Shown here: positions 1-6,811 of the stretch, piece by piece | How the letters are laid out: the number at the start of each line of letters is the position of its first letter | Numbering within the stretch: the stretch's first letter is position 1 | NCBI GenBank assembly: GCA_018053685.1 | Contig: JAGPKW010000037.1 | Location: forward strand, 1-7,414 | Length of the DNA stretch: 7,414 nt | Reading direction: 5' to 3' | Source: Patescibacteria group bacterium | GTDB lineage: Bacteria > Patescibacteriota > Patescibacteriia > JAGPKW01 | Position numbers and translations under genes: made by a program | Notes under the pieces: model-generated | What the model was told of the DNA's origin: nothing | Seen by the model: only the letters and a program-made list of their open reading frames with translations | Databases searched by the model: none

Positions 1-319
1 CATCACCTCTTTTAAGATATAAGATATTCTTATATTCCACATTTACTTCATCACCATTTTTAAGAGGTATGATGCTCTTATCCTCCATCTTATTAAAAAC
101 TGAATCATCTAATAGTCCAATTTCAATGTATCCTTTAAAACCATATTTTAAAGATGTTTCTGGATTACGAAAATCATCTGGCATTAATAATAAAAGGGGT
201 ATACTTACTGCTTTTTCCATTTTTGAAGTTTCTATTTTATTATTAATAAGAATATATGAGATTATCCCTATTCCTGTAATTAACACAATCAATAAAATTA
301 TTTTTAAACCTTTTTTCAT
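1..319 (-). CDS. Membrane-anchored protein of unknown function, 5' part only (runs off the left edge)
   Basis: Reading leftward from the ATG at 319-317, an uninterrupted frame of 106 codons reaches the edge of the window, so the C-terminus is missing. The start has a good ribosome binding site (AGGAGA, about 5 bases upstream). The product begins MKKGLKIILL and has one hydrophobic segment at about residues 5-25 with no lipobox cysteine, so it is probably an uncleaved anchor or a signal peptide. The visible part after it is soluble, with short beta-like stretches (YGFKGYIEIG near residue 60, NGDEVNVEYKNILYL near 90). I do not recognise a family. It is headed by the same ~230 bp promoter block that heads the peptidase gene at 6811-5666, so it probably starts a parallel transcription unit for another exported protein. 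Its reality is well supported by length, start signal and position; its function is unknown. Confidence 0.8.
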   Translation of the reverse strand, partial: MKKGLKIILLIVLITGIGIISYILINNKIETSKMEKAVSIPLLLLMPDDFRNPETSLKYGFKGYIEIGLLDDSVFNKMEDKSIIPLKNGDEVNVEYKNILYLKRGD

Positions 320-357
320 TTCAATCTCCTTTCGTCAAAAATTTTTAGTTTTTCCAT
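316..357 (-). CDS. Possible 13-codon leader peptide overlapping the next start
   Basis: An ATG at 357-355 follows a good ribosome binding site (AAGGAAGT) and opens a 13-residue frame, MEKLKIFDERRLK. Its TGA stop overlaps the ATG of the partial gene at 319 in an ATGA arrangement. The ribosome binding site of that gene lies inside the last codons of the leader. This arrangement allows translational coupling, in which ribosomes finishing the leader restart on the main gene. The peptide has no run of one amino acid that would suggest an attenuator. It could be a chance frame in AT-rich DNA, but the combination of ribosome binding site and 4-base overlap is suggestive. The equivalent leader of the peptidase gene at 6811 does not contain it. 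Confidence 0.3.
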   Translation of the reverse strand: MEKLKIFDERRLK

Positions 358-435
358 ACTTCCTTTCTTTTTTGATTTTTATTCACCTTTTTTGTTCCCT
401 CTCACCTCTTTCTAAAATATTCTCAAAATAATTTT

Positions 436-455
436 AATATATATATATTTGTCAA
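436..455 (-). promoter_or_regulatory. Promoter-like site with a 6-unit TA tract
   Basis: A perfect -35 hexamer TTGACA lies at 455-450 on the minus strand. It is followed by six alternating TA units and TATATT at 441-436, only 8 bases away. A normal spacing of 16-18 bases instead falls on poor -10 matches such as ATTATT or TTATTT. The site lies 117 bases upstream of the gene starting at 319. The copy upstream of 6811 has three more TA units. The -35 match and duplication support a promoter, but this copy looks poorly spaced and may be weak or off. Confidence 0.5.
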
Positions 456-466
456 GATCTTGTATT

Positions 467-486
467 GAGATTTCTTCAGAAATCTC
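467..486. promoter_or_regulatory. Palindrome upstream of the -35, left copy
   Basis: GAGATTTCT and AGAAATCTC form a perfect 9-bp inverted repeat around a TC centre, lying 11 bases upstream of the TTGACA on the minus strand. Such symmetry next to a promoter could be an operator for a dimeric regulator. Short T-rich flanks make a terminator role weak. The right copy has the centre GA and a longer stem. Confidence 0.4.
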
Positions 487-610
487 TATTTTGACATTCT
501 CTTACCGTTTGTCGTTCCCATCCCAGCAAATATCATTCCCGCAAAAGCGGGAATCCAGTATTTCATTTCCACCCTATTTGTCATTCCCGTATAAGCGGGA
601 ATCCAGTATT

Positions 611-1822
611 TCAAACTGCAAAATAGATTGGTAGTTTGATATCTTCTGGTAAAACTATTGGATTTGAACCATCAAGGTTTATTATTACAAGTCTTCCCTC
701 TCTATTTTCATAAATAATTCTTCCATCTGGTGTAAATCTTGTATAATAACCATCTAGTAAATTCTCAACAAGAGTTTTTGGTTCATCCCATTCCTTTATA
801 TTGTTATAAATAACTATTTGTAAATTCTGCCATGATACATTAAAATCTGGATTAAATGGGTCATTACTTTTTCTTTTTTGTTCAGGTATGAGTACATATA
901 CTTTGTTATTTTTTATTAAAGCATCATCTGTTGAACCAGAATAACCTGGACCAAAAAATTCACATTTTCCTTCTAAATTTAATATATGAAATCCAGTTGA
1001 CTCACTTCTTAATACCTCTCCCTTTTTTGGATCATATATGAATGGTTGAGCAATATTAACAAGTATATTATCATCATCATACCATCCCCAAACATTAAAA
1101 ACATTGTAGATATCTTCACCTAAAATCTTAAATTCATTCTGTTTTAAAAGATATAACTCAACACCTTGAGTCTCCCACAAATCTCCTCCTTTATAATCTT
1201 TTGGAAAAGTTGAGAATGCTATTTTTTTTCCATCAAAAGACCAGAAGATAAAAGGTTCACCTGTTCTCTTTCCCCAAAGAATATTCCCTGCAATAACTAT
1301 GTTATCTTGGATTACCTGTCTTTTATTTGTTCCATCAAGATTAACAAGCCATAAACCATGTGTGTAAGTAACATATGCAATTAAATCCTCTTTTGGAGAT
1401 CTTACTGCAACAATTACATTTTTATCAGTAACTATTGGTAGTTTTTCGCCAGTTTCTTTATTTACTCTATACAGATTCCATCCAGAAAGGAAAAAATCTG
1501 GTGAAGGTCCTGGTGCAACTTCTCTTTTTCCTTCTGAAACAATTATCCATTTACCATCAACTGATTCTCCAAAGATAACCTCTGCCTCTGGATTACCATG
1601 AATAGAGGAAAGACTACTTGATTTTAAATCAAGTAATTTTGCCTCATAACCTACTGCAATAGGAAAGATGGTTTTTGTTTCTATATTTTCTTTTTCAAGA
1701 TCTTCTTCTTTATCACCTATATTATTCTGTCCTTCTCTCTTATTTATATTTTGATTCCATATCAAATATGAGAGAACCCCTATTAACCCTAAAATCAATA
1801 GAGTTACTAAAATCTTTTTCAT
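611..1822 (-). CDS. Membrane-anchored TolB/PD40-type beta-propeller protein
   Basis: A protein of 403 residues with an N-terminal hydrophobic anchor (MKKILVTLLILGLIGVLSYL), a charged linker rich in E, K and N, and then a repeated beta domain. PD40-like motifs are visible: SVDGKWIIVSEG, GLWLVNLDGTNKRQV, WSFDGKKIAFST and FTPDGRIIYENREG followed by LVIINLDGSNP near the end. This fits a TolB- or WD40-like propeller acting outside the membrane, usually in protein binding. I chose the ATG at 1822 over the in-frame ATG at 1837. The former has AAGGAG just upstream (spacing is short, 3 bases), the latter has none, and the signal then aligns with those of the two peptidases. It lies 45 bases after the PQQ propeller gene and is probably the last gene of the operon. 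The stop codon abuts the repeat block, so the extreme C-terminus may have been altered by that junction. Ligand unknown. Confidence 0.85.
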   Translation of the reverse strand: MKKILVTLLILGLIGVLSYLIWNQNINKREGQNNIGDKEEDLEKENIETKTIFPIAVGYEAKLLDLKSSSLSSIHGNPEAEVIFGESVDGKWIIVSEGKREVAPGPSPDFFLSGWNLYRVNKETGEKLPIVTDKNVIVAVRSPKEDLIAYVTYTHGLWLVNLDGTNKRQVIQDNIVIAGNILWGKRTGEPFIFWSFDGKKIAFSTFPKDYKGGDLWETQGVELYLLKQNEFKILGEDIYNVFNVWGWYDDDNILVNIAQPFIYDPKKGEVLRSESTGFHILNLEGKCEFFGPGYSGSTDDALIKNNKVYVLIPEQKRKSNDPFNPDFNVSWQNLQIVIYNNIKEWDEPKTLVENLLDGYYTRFTPDGRIIYENREGRLVIINLDGSNPIVLPEDIKLPIYFAV

Positions 1823-1867
1823 TTTCTCCTTCTTCATATTTTTAATTAAGATTTTATAAAAATTAAT

Positions 1868-3076
1868 TCAGTTAGTATAAAGATATAATTCAAAAGAGTG
1901 TGGAATAAGTAGAAATTTATCTGAGGCTATAGGAGAATATATTGGTTTTCCAATTCTTTCTTCCCCTTTCCATATTAATTCACCATTATCTTTATTTAAT
2001 GCAACAAGATTGACCCCATCTACAAGGTAAATTATATCCTTTACCACTATTAAACTATTATCAATAATATTAAAATTATCCTTTACCCAGTTTATCTTTC
2101 CATTTAATCTATCTATTGAATAGAGTGTGCCATCCCAACTTGTTAAATATATATTTTTTTCATCTATAGATGGAATACCTAAAACTATTTTATTAAAATC
2201 ATATTTCCATATATCATGACCTGTTTGAATATCTACTGCATAAAGAGTTGATGAATCTTTTATATTTTCATAATAATATCCTATTCCATCTTTTACTGGA
2301 ACAAGTTCACTAACATAACCTTCAGATACTCTTTTCCATTTTTTCTCTCCAGTTTTTATATCAAGAGCAATAATATTGTTTGTAGTGAATATTAGGGTGT
2401 TTTTATCTATAGTAGGATATGATATCATTCTTTGGTTAATAACTTTATACCTAAAAATAAATTTATTACTTTTAATATCATAAGCATTCATAATAATATG
2501 AAGAGGTTCATTTGATTGTGAGGCATGACATAAAAAGTATTGTGTTCCAAAATATATCACTCCATCTTTATAATTTAAAGGTGTTATAACTATTTCTCTT
2601 TTAAAATTATATTTAAATACAATCTCTTTACTTTCTGTATCAATTCCAATGATTGAAGTTGATTTTCTTTCTGGGAAAAAAATGTATTTATCTATTGCAG
2701 TAATTGATGTTTTAGGATCAATTGAAACTTTCATTCTCCATTTTTCTTTTCCGTCTTTTAAATTCAATGCAACAAGATAATCCTTAAAAGTTATATAAAT
2801 TGTATCTTTAAATAGAATTGGATTAGAACTTATAGAGTAAGGAGCATACCCTTCAGGATTAAAGGTATACTTTGAAACTTTCTCATACTTTTTAATGGGC
2901 TCATAATCAAAATATCCACTTCCACCAACATCCTCTCTCCATAGAGCATTTGATTCTGAATTCTCTATCTCAATTAAAGATATTTCTAATTCACCTGGTG
3001 CTGAAAAGTTTAGAGGAATTAAAGAAATTAAAATAATAATTAAATAAATAAAATAATCTAATCTAAAAAACTTCAT
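1868..3076 (-). CDS. Secreted PQQ-type (BamB-like) beta-propeller protein
   Basis: A protein of 402 residues with an N-terminal hydrophobic signal at about 8-25 and a likely cleavage site after FSA. Seven repeats of the PQQ-propeller type, with the pattern A-D-G-K-W, can be seen at about residues 101, 141, 197, 235, 277, 318 and 357. Examples are ALNLKDGKEKWRM, ALDIKTGEKKWKR, AVDIQTGHDIWKY and ALNKDNGELIWKG. Such propellers occur in BamB and in PQQ dehydrogenases; this one has no sign of an enzyme active site, so a binding or scaffold role is more likely. The ATG is one base after the TAG stop of the peptidase gene (TAGTATG) and has no Shine-Dalgarno sequence. It is therefore probably translated by coupling with that gene, which implies linked amounts of peptidase and propeller. 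The ligand cannot be predicted. Confidence 0.88.
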   Translation of the reverse strand: MKFFRLDYFIYLIIILISLIPLNFSAPGELEISLIEIENSESNALWREDVGGSGYFDYEPIKKYEKVSKYTFNPEGYAPYSISSNPILFKDTIYITFKDYLVALNLKDGKEKWRMKVSIDPKTSITAIDKYIFFPERKSTSIIGIDTESKEIVFKYNFKREIVITPLNYKDGVIYFGTQYFLCHASQSNEPLHIIMNAYDIKSNKFIFRYKVINQRMISYPTIDKNTLIFTTNNIIALDIKTGEKKWKRVSEGYVSELVPVKDGIGYYYENIKDSSTLYAVDIQTGHDIWKYDFNKIVLGIPSIDEKNIYLTSWDGTLYSIDRLNGKINWVKDNFNIIDNSLIVVKDIIYLVDGVNLVALNKDNGELIWKGEERIGKPIYSPIASDKFLLIPHSFELYLYTN

Positions 3077-3077
3077 A

Positions 3078-4202
3078 CTAATAAGAAGGATAAATATATA
3101 CTAATGTCCAAAAAGAAATTGATCCATCTGGTATCTCTGGTGCATCCCAATTAACTATTACCTCACCATTACCATATCCATCTCTTACATAAATATAATA
3201 TCCACCATAACCAAAATAATATCCATAACAAGTAATCCAATGAAGAGAACCAGATATAAATCTTACTAATATACCTAATGGTCTTGAATTATTTATTTCA
3301 TAGCATATGTCACCATATTTAGGATCCCAGTTTGTATTATAAGTAAAATGATAATTACAATTATATCCATTATGTACATTATTTGCATGATAACAAATTC
3401 CTCTAACATAATTACCAGGAGGTGTTCCCCATATGCAGTTTGTGCTCATATCGTGAAAAAGACAGTTAGTTAAAACTTCACCTATAAGTCTATCGCTATC
3501 AGATTGTAAATTACTATATCCATTTTTATCCCAATAATTTAATATAATTGCTCCAGATACAGGTCCACAATTGTTACATAAATATCTAGTATCATATGTA
3601 TCATAATCTGCTACATCATTGAGAATAGTATATGACTTTGATGAAAGTATATTATTTAATAATTTAACTTTTATAAATTCGGGTATGCCCCCTTTTTTAA
3701 TAATCTTTTTCTCATTCCAGAAAAAGTATAAATCATCAACCTTTTTATCTTCTTCTATGACATCAAAGTGAATAAAGAAGAGTAATGGAAATATATATAT
3801 AAACTCTTCATTTTTTAAATATTGATTTTCCTTTAAAGAAATTTTTGAAGCCACTTCTTTCTCTACATCAATAAGATGAGGTGGAGGAGTTTCTGCAAAT
3901 TCAAGAAATATTGGATTATTTTTATCATAATTTATAACAATCCTACCAATAATTTTACTCTCTTTTTCAACCCCAAAAACTATTGTTCTATCATTTCCAT
4001 ACTTATCTTTATAAACAAAAGGAGAGGTAGGAATTGAACCTTTAAGTTGAAAAATTATTTCTTCTTGGTTTTTTATAAACTCAATAGCATTTTTTTTGTA
4101 TAGTTCATTTTCATTCTCACTAACAACAATATTATTATAACCTTTTAATCCAAATACCCCAATTAATCCTAAAATTAGTAAACCAATTAATATCTTTTTC
4201 AT
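3078..4202 (-). CDS. Exported C39/papain-like cysteine peptidase, paralogue A
   Basis: A protein of 374 residues in three parts. The signal or anchor is at about 4-20 (ILIGLLILGLIGVFG). A middle domain at about 30-167 looks like a PepSY- or streptopain-type propeptide (IVFGVEKESKIIGRIVIN, ending LYFFWNEKKI), and I infer that it inhibits or folds the enzyme. The catalytic domain spans about 190-374. In it, LCNNCGP carries the likely nucleophile Cys212, HWITCYGY gives His321 and YVRDGYGNGE gives Asp341. These match the order Cys-His-Asp/Asn of C39-like and papain-like enzymes. There are eight cysteines in this domain and none before it, which suggests disulfides outside the cell. The ribosome binding site GAAGGAGG is strong, 6 bases before the ATG. 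Residues 1-167 are identical to the peptidase at 6811-5666 and the rest has diverged. It is followed at once by the coupled PQQ propeller. Substrate unknown. Confidence 0.85.
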   Translation of the reverse strand: MKKILIGLLILGLIGVFGLKGYNNIVVSENENELYKKNAIEFIKNQEEIIFQLKGSIPTSPFVYKDKYGNDRTIVFGVEKESKIIGRIVINYDKNNPIFLEFAETPPPHLIDVEKEVASKISLKENQYLKNEEFIYIFPLLFFIHFDVIEEDKKVDDLYFFWNEKKIIKKGGIPEFIKVKLLNNILSSKSYTILNDVADYDTYDTRYLCNNCGPVSGAIILNYWDKNGYSNLQSDSDRLIGEVLTNCLFHDMSTNCIWGTPPGNYVRGICYHANNVHNGYNCNYHFTYNTNWDPKYGDICYEINNSRPLGILVRFISGSLHWITCYGYYFGYGGYYIYVRDGYGNGEVIVNWDAPEIPDGSISFWTLVYIYPSY

Positions 4203-4227
4203 TTTTTTCCTCCTTCTTTAGATTTAT
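3702..4227. repeat. 526-bp direct repeat, left copy (shared head of the two peptidase genes)
   Basis: This segment covers codons 1-167 of the peptidase gene and 25 bases of its leader. It matches 6311-6836 with a constant offset of 2609 bases. I count three differences, at 4137, 4161 and 4167, all silent and all in codons 12-22. Weaker similarity continues to about 4252 upstream, whereas on the other side identity stops abruptly at codon 168. Recombination between the two copies would delete or duplicate 2609 bp. Confidence 0.93.
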
Positions 4228-4349
4228 TTCTCTCCTTTTTGTTCTTTCTCACTTTATACTCAAATTCATTTTATATTTTTTAAGTTCTTCAGTAAATCTA
4301 AATAGAAAATTAACTAAAAATTTCATTTTATATTCTTTTTGATTTATTT
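4203..4349. other. Intergenic stretch between the two halves of the cluster
   Basis: The first ~50 bases upstream of 4202 are leader sequence related to that of the gene at 6811. The rest, to 4349, is very A/T-rich and holds a short direct repeat (TTCATTTTATATT at 4265-4277 and 4322-4334) and several TATAAA-like strings on the minus strand. No G+C-rich hairpin with a T tract is seen after the stop at 4350, and no -35/-10 pair is convincing. Read-through from the upstream genes is therefore possible. A 25-codon frame (4326-4249, minus) has only a weak ribosome binding site and is not called as a gene. Confidence 0.5.
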
Positions 4350-5213
4350 TTATTTTATTTCAATTCCCTCTTTATTTAAATGCTTTACCCTTTTTATTGT
4401 GGTAAACCTGAAGTAGAAGCCAATTAAAACAAATATTAATCCCTCATATGGAAATACAATAATTCTGTTTAAAATATTTACTATAAAACTTAATGGAGAT
4501 AGAATAAATAAGGATAGATAGTAGAAAAGAATTGGATAAAAATAGTAAATAAGTTTTCTTTCATTTTTAATACTTTTATAAAAAGGTCTTAAAAATATTA
4601 TTGAGCTTATTAGAGATGAAATAAAAAGATAGAAACTACCTATATATTTAAAATAAAAGTTATAAATTACTGAAAGATTAATAGCAAGATGAAAGAGAAT
4701 GAAGGTAAAAAATCCAAAAGATATTAGATAAAAATAATTTAATTTGATTTCTTTACTCTCTTTTTCCTCATTATTCTTAAAATATAATCTTTTTATAACT
4801 AAACCTATCAATGCTCCTATAGTTACAAATATTATCTCTAATAATCCTATTTTGAATTGATATATTACTTTAAATGTATCGAGTGATTTCTCAATAAAGA
4901 TATGATTGTCAAAGATAATTTTGGGGTTTAAGAAAACTTTTCCATTATAAAAGTATATGAGAATCCATGTGTTATAGAGGAAAGTGAAGTATGAATGAAG
5001 AAAGAGTAAAAGAAATTTTGAAATTAGGTAATATAGAGGTGAGAGAATGGGGAAAAATGGCTCAATGAGAAGTGTGATGATAAAAGATGAGAGAGAAAGA
5101 AAGATAAGTGATATATATGTACTTATGTTTTTAAATAGAAAGATAAAAAGTGTATATAAAAGTATTACTGAAATGCCCCATACAATATTAATAAAGAATT
5201 TCTTTAGCTTCAT
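4350..5213 (-). CDS. Multi-pass integral membrane protein of unknown function
   Basis: A 287-residue, extremely hydrophobic protein rich in F, I, L and Y. Likely membrane segments are at about 8-27, 32-50, 54-75, 76-90, 120-141, 158-180, 188-209, 222-242 and 252-270, giving seven to nine passes. The polar loop at 143-156 (KNNEEKESKEIK) and the basic C-terminal tail (TTIKRVKHLNKEG) are probably cytoplasmic. No cysteine or recognisable catalytic motif is present, and I do not recognise the family. Its start lies 26 bases inside the 3' end of the preceding gene and has no ribosome binding site, so it is probably coupled to it. Its place directly after an exported peptidase suggests a membrane partner, substrate or transporter for it, but this is context only. 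Low sequence complexity makes distant similarity hard to judge. Confidence 0.75.
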   Translation of the reverse strand: MKLKKFFINIVWGISVILLYTLFIFLFKNISTYISLIFLSLSSFIITLLIEPFFPILSPLYYLISKFLLLFLHSYFTFLYNTWILIYFYNGKVFLNPKIIFDNHIFIEKSLDTFKVIYQFKIGLLEIIFVTIGALIGLVIKRLYFKNNEEKESKEIKLNYFYLISFGFFTFILFHLAINLSVIYNFYFKYIGSFYLFISSLISSIIFLRPFYKSIKNERKLIYYFYPILFYYLSLFILSPLSFIVNILNRIIVFPYEGLIFVLIGFYFRFTTIKRVKHLNKEGIEIK

Positions 5214-5697
5214 ATATTTTACCGTTTTTATAATTAATCATATAGATAGAGTTATCTTCTGTTCTTATTACCCACCACCAATCTTCAAAAGGTGAATATT
5301 TATCTGGGAAGTAGAGATAAGATAGAAATATACTCTTTAGTTTTTTACCCTCTTTCTCATATACAATTCTAATTGCATCTTCTTTCTTTAATCCATCTTC
5401 TGGAAGTTTCTTAATAAGATAGAATAAGCCTCCTGCATAAATATCTCCATCTTTTGTCTCTATTAAATTGTGTGTGAGAATTGATATTTCCCTTCCAGGA
5501 ATTTCTGTATTTAATCCAAATTCTTTTATTGATATTGGTTTATTATTTATCAAGTTAACTAATAATAATGAACTATAAGGAGGAGGAGAAAAACCTCTTC
5601 CTAAATAAATATAATTATAGTTACCAAACACCAAAAAATATAATATTATTATCAGAAATAAAATCTTATGAACCAGGGTAAATTTTGACATATCCAT
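5188..5697 (-). CDS. Small membrane-anchored protein, possibly PepSY-like
   Basis: A 169-residue protein with one hydrophobic segment at about 8-25 and an extracytoplasmic remainder. After a proline-rich spot (SPPPYSS) comes an alpha/beta region. Its end, EDWWWVIRTEDNSIYMINYKNGKIYEAKE, resembles the last strands of PepSY-type domains (a W-rich strand, then a short G-K turn); described in pieces, these are EDWWWVIR at 138-145 and NGKIYEAKE at 158-166. PepSY domains are known as inhibitors or propeptides of peptidases, which would suit the neighbouring enzyme, but the similarity is weak. Starts at 5697 and 5691 are both possible. Neither has a Shine-Dalgarno sequence and both lie inside the end of the peptidase gene, so coupling is likely. 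The 3' end overlaps the next gene by 26 bases. Confidence 0.7.
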   Translation of the reverse strand: MDMSKFTLVHKILFLIIILYFLVFGNYNYIYLGRGFSPPPYSSLLLVNLINNKPISIKEFGLNTEIPGREISILTHNLIETKDGDIYAGGLFYLIKKLPEDGLKKEDAIRIVYEKEGKKLKSIFLSYLYFPDKYSPFEDWWWVIRTEDNSIYMINYKNGKIYEAKEILY

Positions 5698-6811
5698 GAA
5701 TATATGGTTCAGTAGAAGGATAATCTAAAACTACATTACCTTCACCCCATCCATTTCTTATGTAAAAAGTGTAATATTGAGGATTAGAACCATATGCATA
5801 ACCAATCCCAACAACCCAATGGTAACCATATGTTGGATGGGGTGGTGTTATTCCTGGCCATCCAAATAAGATAGCTAAAGGCCTATTATTGTTAATTTCA
5901 ATTACAAGAGAATTATATGATGGAGGTCTTTGCCATGAAGTTGTAAATTTGTAACAACAATTATAAGGAGGATGTAAACAATTATTTGTGTGAATAACTA
6001 TACCACCTCTAAAATTATTAACAGGTGTTCCATATATACAACTTGTTCCCATATCATACCATAAACATGTAGTTAATTGTGATCCTGTGGATTCATCTCC
6101 ATCTAATTGCAGTTTTGGATAACCATGTTTATCCCAATAACCTAAAATATTAGCTCCAGCAACAGGACCACAAGAATTACACAGATTAGTATTATTGGTT
6201 GAATAATCTGGAACATCATAAAGGACTTTGCTGTAATAACCTTTAATCTCTGAATATTCAACTTTAGTTTTTCCAATTCTCTCAAACTCGGGTATTTCAT
6301 TTATACTTACAATCTTTTTCTCATTCCAGAAAAAGTATAAATCATCAACCTTTTTATCTTCTTCTATGACATCAAAGTGAATAAAGAAGAGTAATGGAAA
6401 TATATATATAAACTCTTCATTTTTTAAATATTGATTTTCCTTTAAAGAAATTTTTGAAGCCACTTCTTTCTCTACATCAATAAGATGAGGTGGAGGAGTT
6501 TCTGCAAATTCAAGAAATATTGGATTATTTTTATCATAATTTATAACAATCCTACCAATAATTTTACTCTCTTTTTCAACCCCAAAAACTATTGTTCTAT
6601 CATTTCCATACTTATCTTTATAAACAAAAGGAGAGGTAGGAATTGAACCTTTAAGTTGAAAAATTATTTCTTCTTGGTTTTTTATAAACTCAATAGCATT
6701 TTTTTTGTATAGTTCATTTTCATTCTCACTAACAACAATATTATTGTAACCTTTTAATCCAAATACCCCTATTAACCCTAAAATTAGTAAACCAATTAAT
6801 ATCTTTTTCAT
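5666..6811 (-). CDS. Exported C39/papain-like cysteine peptidase, paralogue B
   Basis: A 381-residue paralogue of the peptidase at 4202-3078, with the same signal and propeptide-like region (identical through residue 167). Its diverged catalytic domain has LCNSCGP with the probable nucleophile Cys214, GYHWVVGIGY with His331 and YIRNGWGEGN with Asn353. The last motif is close to the Asn-Ser-Trp-Gly element of papain-like enzymes, and the paralogue has Asp there instead. Cys249, Cys258 and Cys285 align with cysteines of the other protein, so some disulfides are probably shared. The ribosome binding site GAAGGAGG lies 6 bases before the ATG. It is the first gene of the cluster, about 80 bases downstream of the candidate -10, and its 3' end overlaps the small membrane protein. 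Export and a Cys-His-Asn triad are well supported. Whether it cleaves proteins, peptides or something else is unknown. Confidence 0.87.
   Translation of the reverse strand: MKKILIGLLILGLIGVFGLKGYNNIVVSENENELYKKNAIEFIKNQEEIIFQLKGSIPTSPFVYKDKYGNDRTIVFGVEKESKIIGRIVINYDKNNPIFLEFAETPPPHLIDVEKEVASKISLKENQYLKNEEFIYIFPLLFFIHFDVIEEDKKVDDLYFFWNEKKIVSINEIPEFERIGKTKVEYSEIKGYYSKVLYDVPDYSTNNTNLCNSCGPVAGANILGYWDKHGYPKLQLDGDESTGSQLTTCLWYDMGTSCIYGTPVNNFRGGIVIHTNNCLHPPYNCCYKFTTSWQRPPSYNSLVIEINNNRPLAILFGWPGITPPHPTYGYHWVVGIGYAYGSNPQYYTFYIRNGWGEGNVVLDYPSTEPYIHGYVKIYPGS

Larger units (their letters stand above)
386..611. repeat. Direct repeat block, left copy (promoter, palindrome, two hairpins)
   Basis: This block matches 6843-7073 in the same orientation. 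The last ~120 bases, from the TTTTGACATT at about 489 to 611, appear identical. The rest differs by a few substitutions, TA-tract length and the palindrome centre. From left to right it holds a leader part, the TA tract and TTGACA, a 9-bp-stem palindrome (467-486), and two hairpins of the type ATTCCCGC-loop-GCGGGAAT (535-554 and 583-602). The match ends at 611, which is the last base of the stop codon of the propeller gene at 1822-611. The hairpins face the end of that gene and could slow or stop transcription, but no T tract follows them on the minus strand. Confidence 0.85.

Noticed and set aside
69..431. Plus-strand frame of 120 codons
   Set aside because: It lies opposite the well-supported minus-strand gene at 319-1 and its leader. 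It has no ribosome binding site and low-complexity F/I/L/S content, so it is a shadow.
583..602. Hairpin as an intrinsic terminator of the six-gene cluster
   Set aside because: The stem is good but no T tract follows on the minus strand, so Rho-independent termination is not supported.
449..634. Plus-strand frame with QKRESS/YKRESS repeats
   Set aside because: This is the translation of the ATTCCCGC hairpin repeats. The frame exists only because the repeat lacks stops, and it runs into the minus-strand propeller gene.
1823..1837. Upstream in-frame ATG for the PD40 propeller gene
   Set aside because: No ribosome binding site precedes it, and the five extra residues contain the site used by the ATG at 1822. 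The signal also aligns with its paralogues from 1822.
4249..4326. 25-codon minus-strand frame (MKFLVNFLFR...) in the intergenic stretch
   Set aside because: Only a weak purine run precedes the ATG, it is short, and A/T-rich DNA makes such frames common. It was not called as a gene.
5047..5295. Plus-strand frame of 82 codons
   Set aside because: It is opposite the multi-pass membrane protein gene and the end of the small membrane protein gene, with no support of its own.
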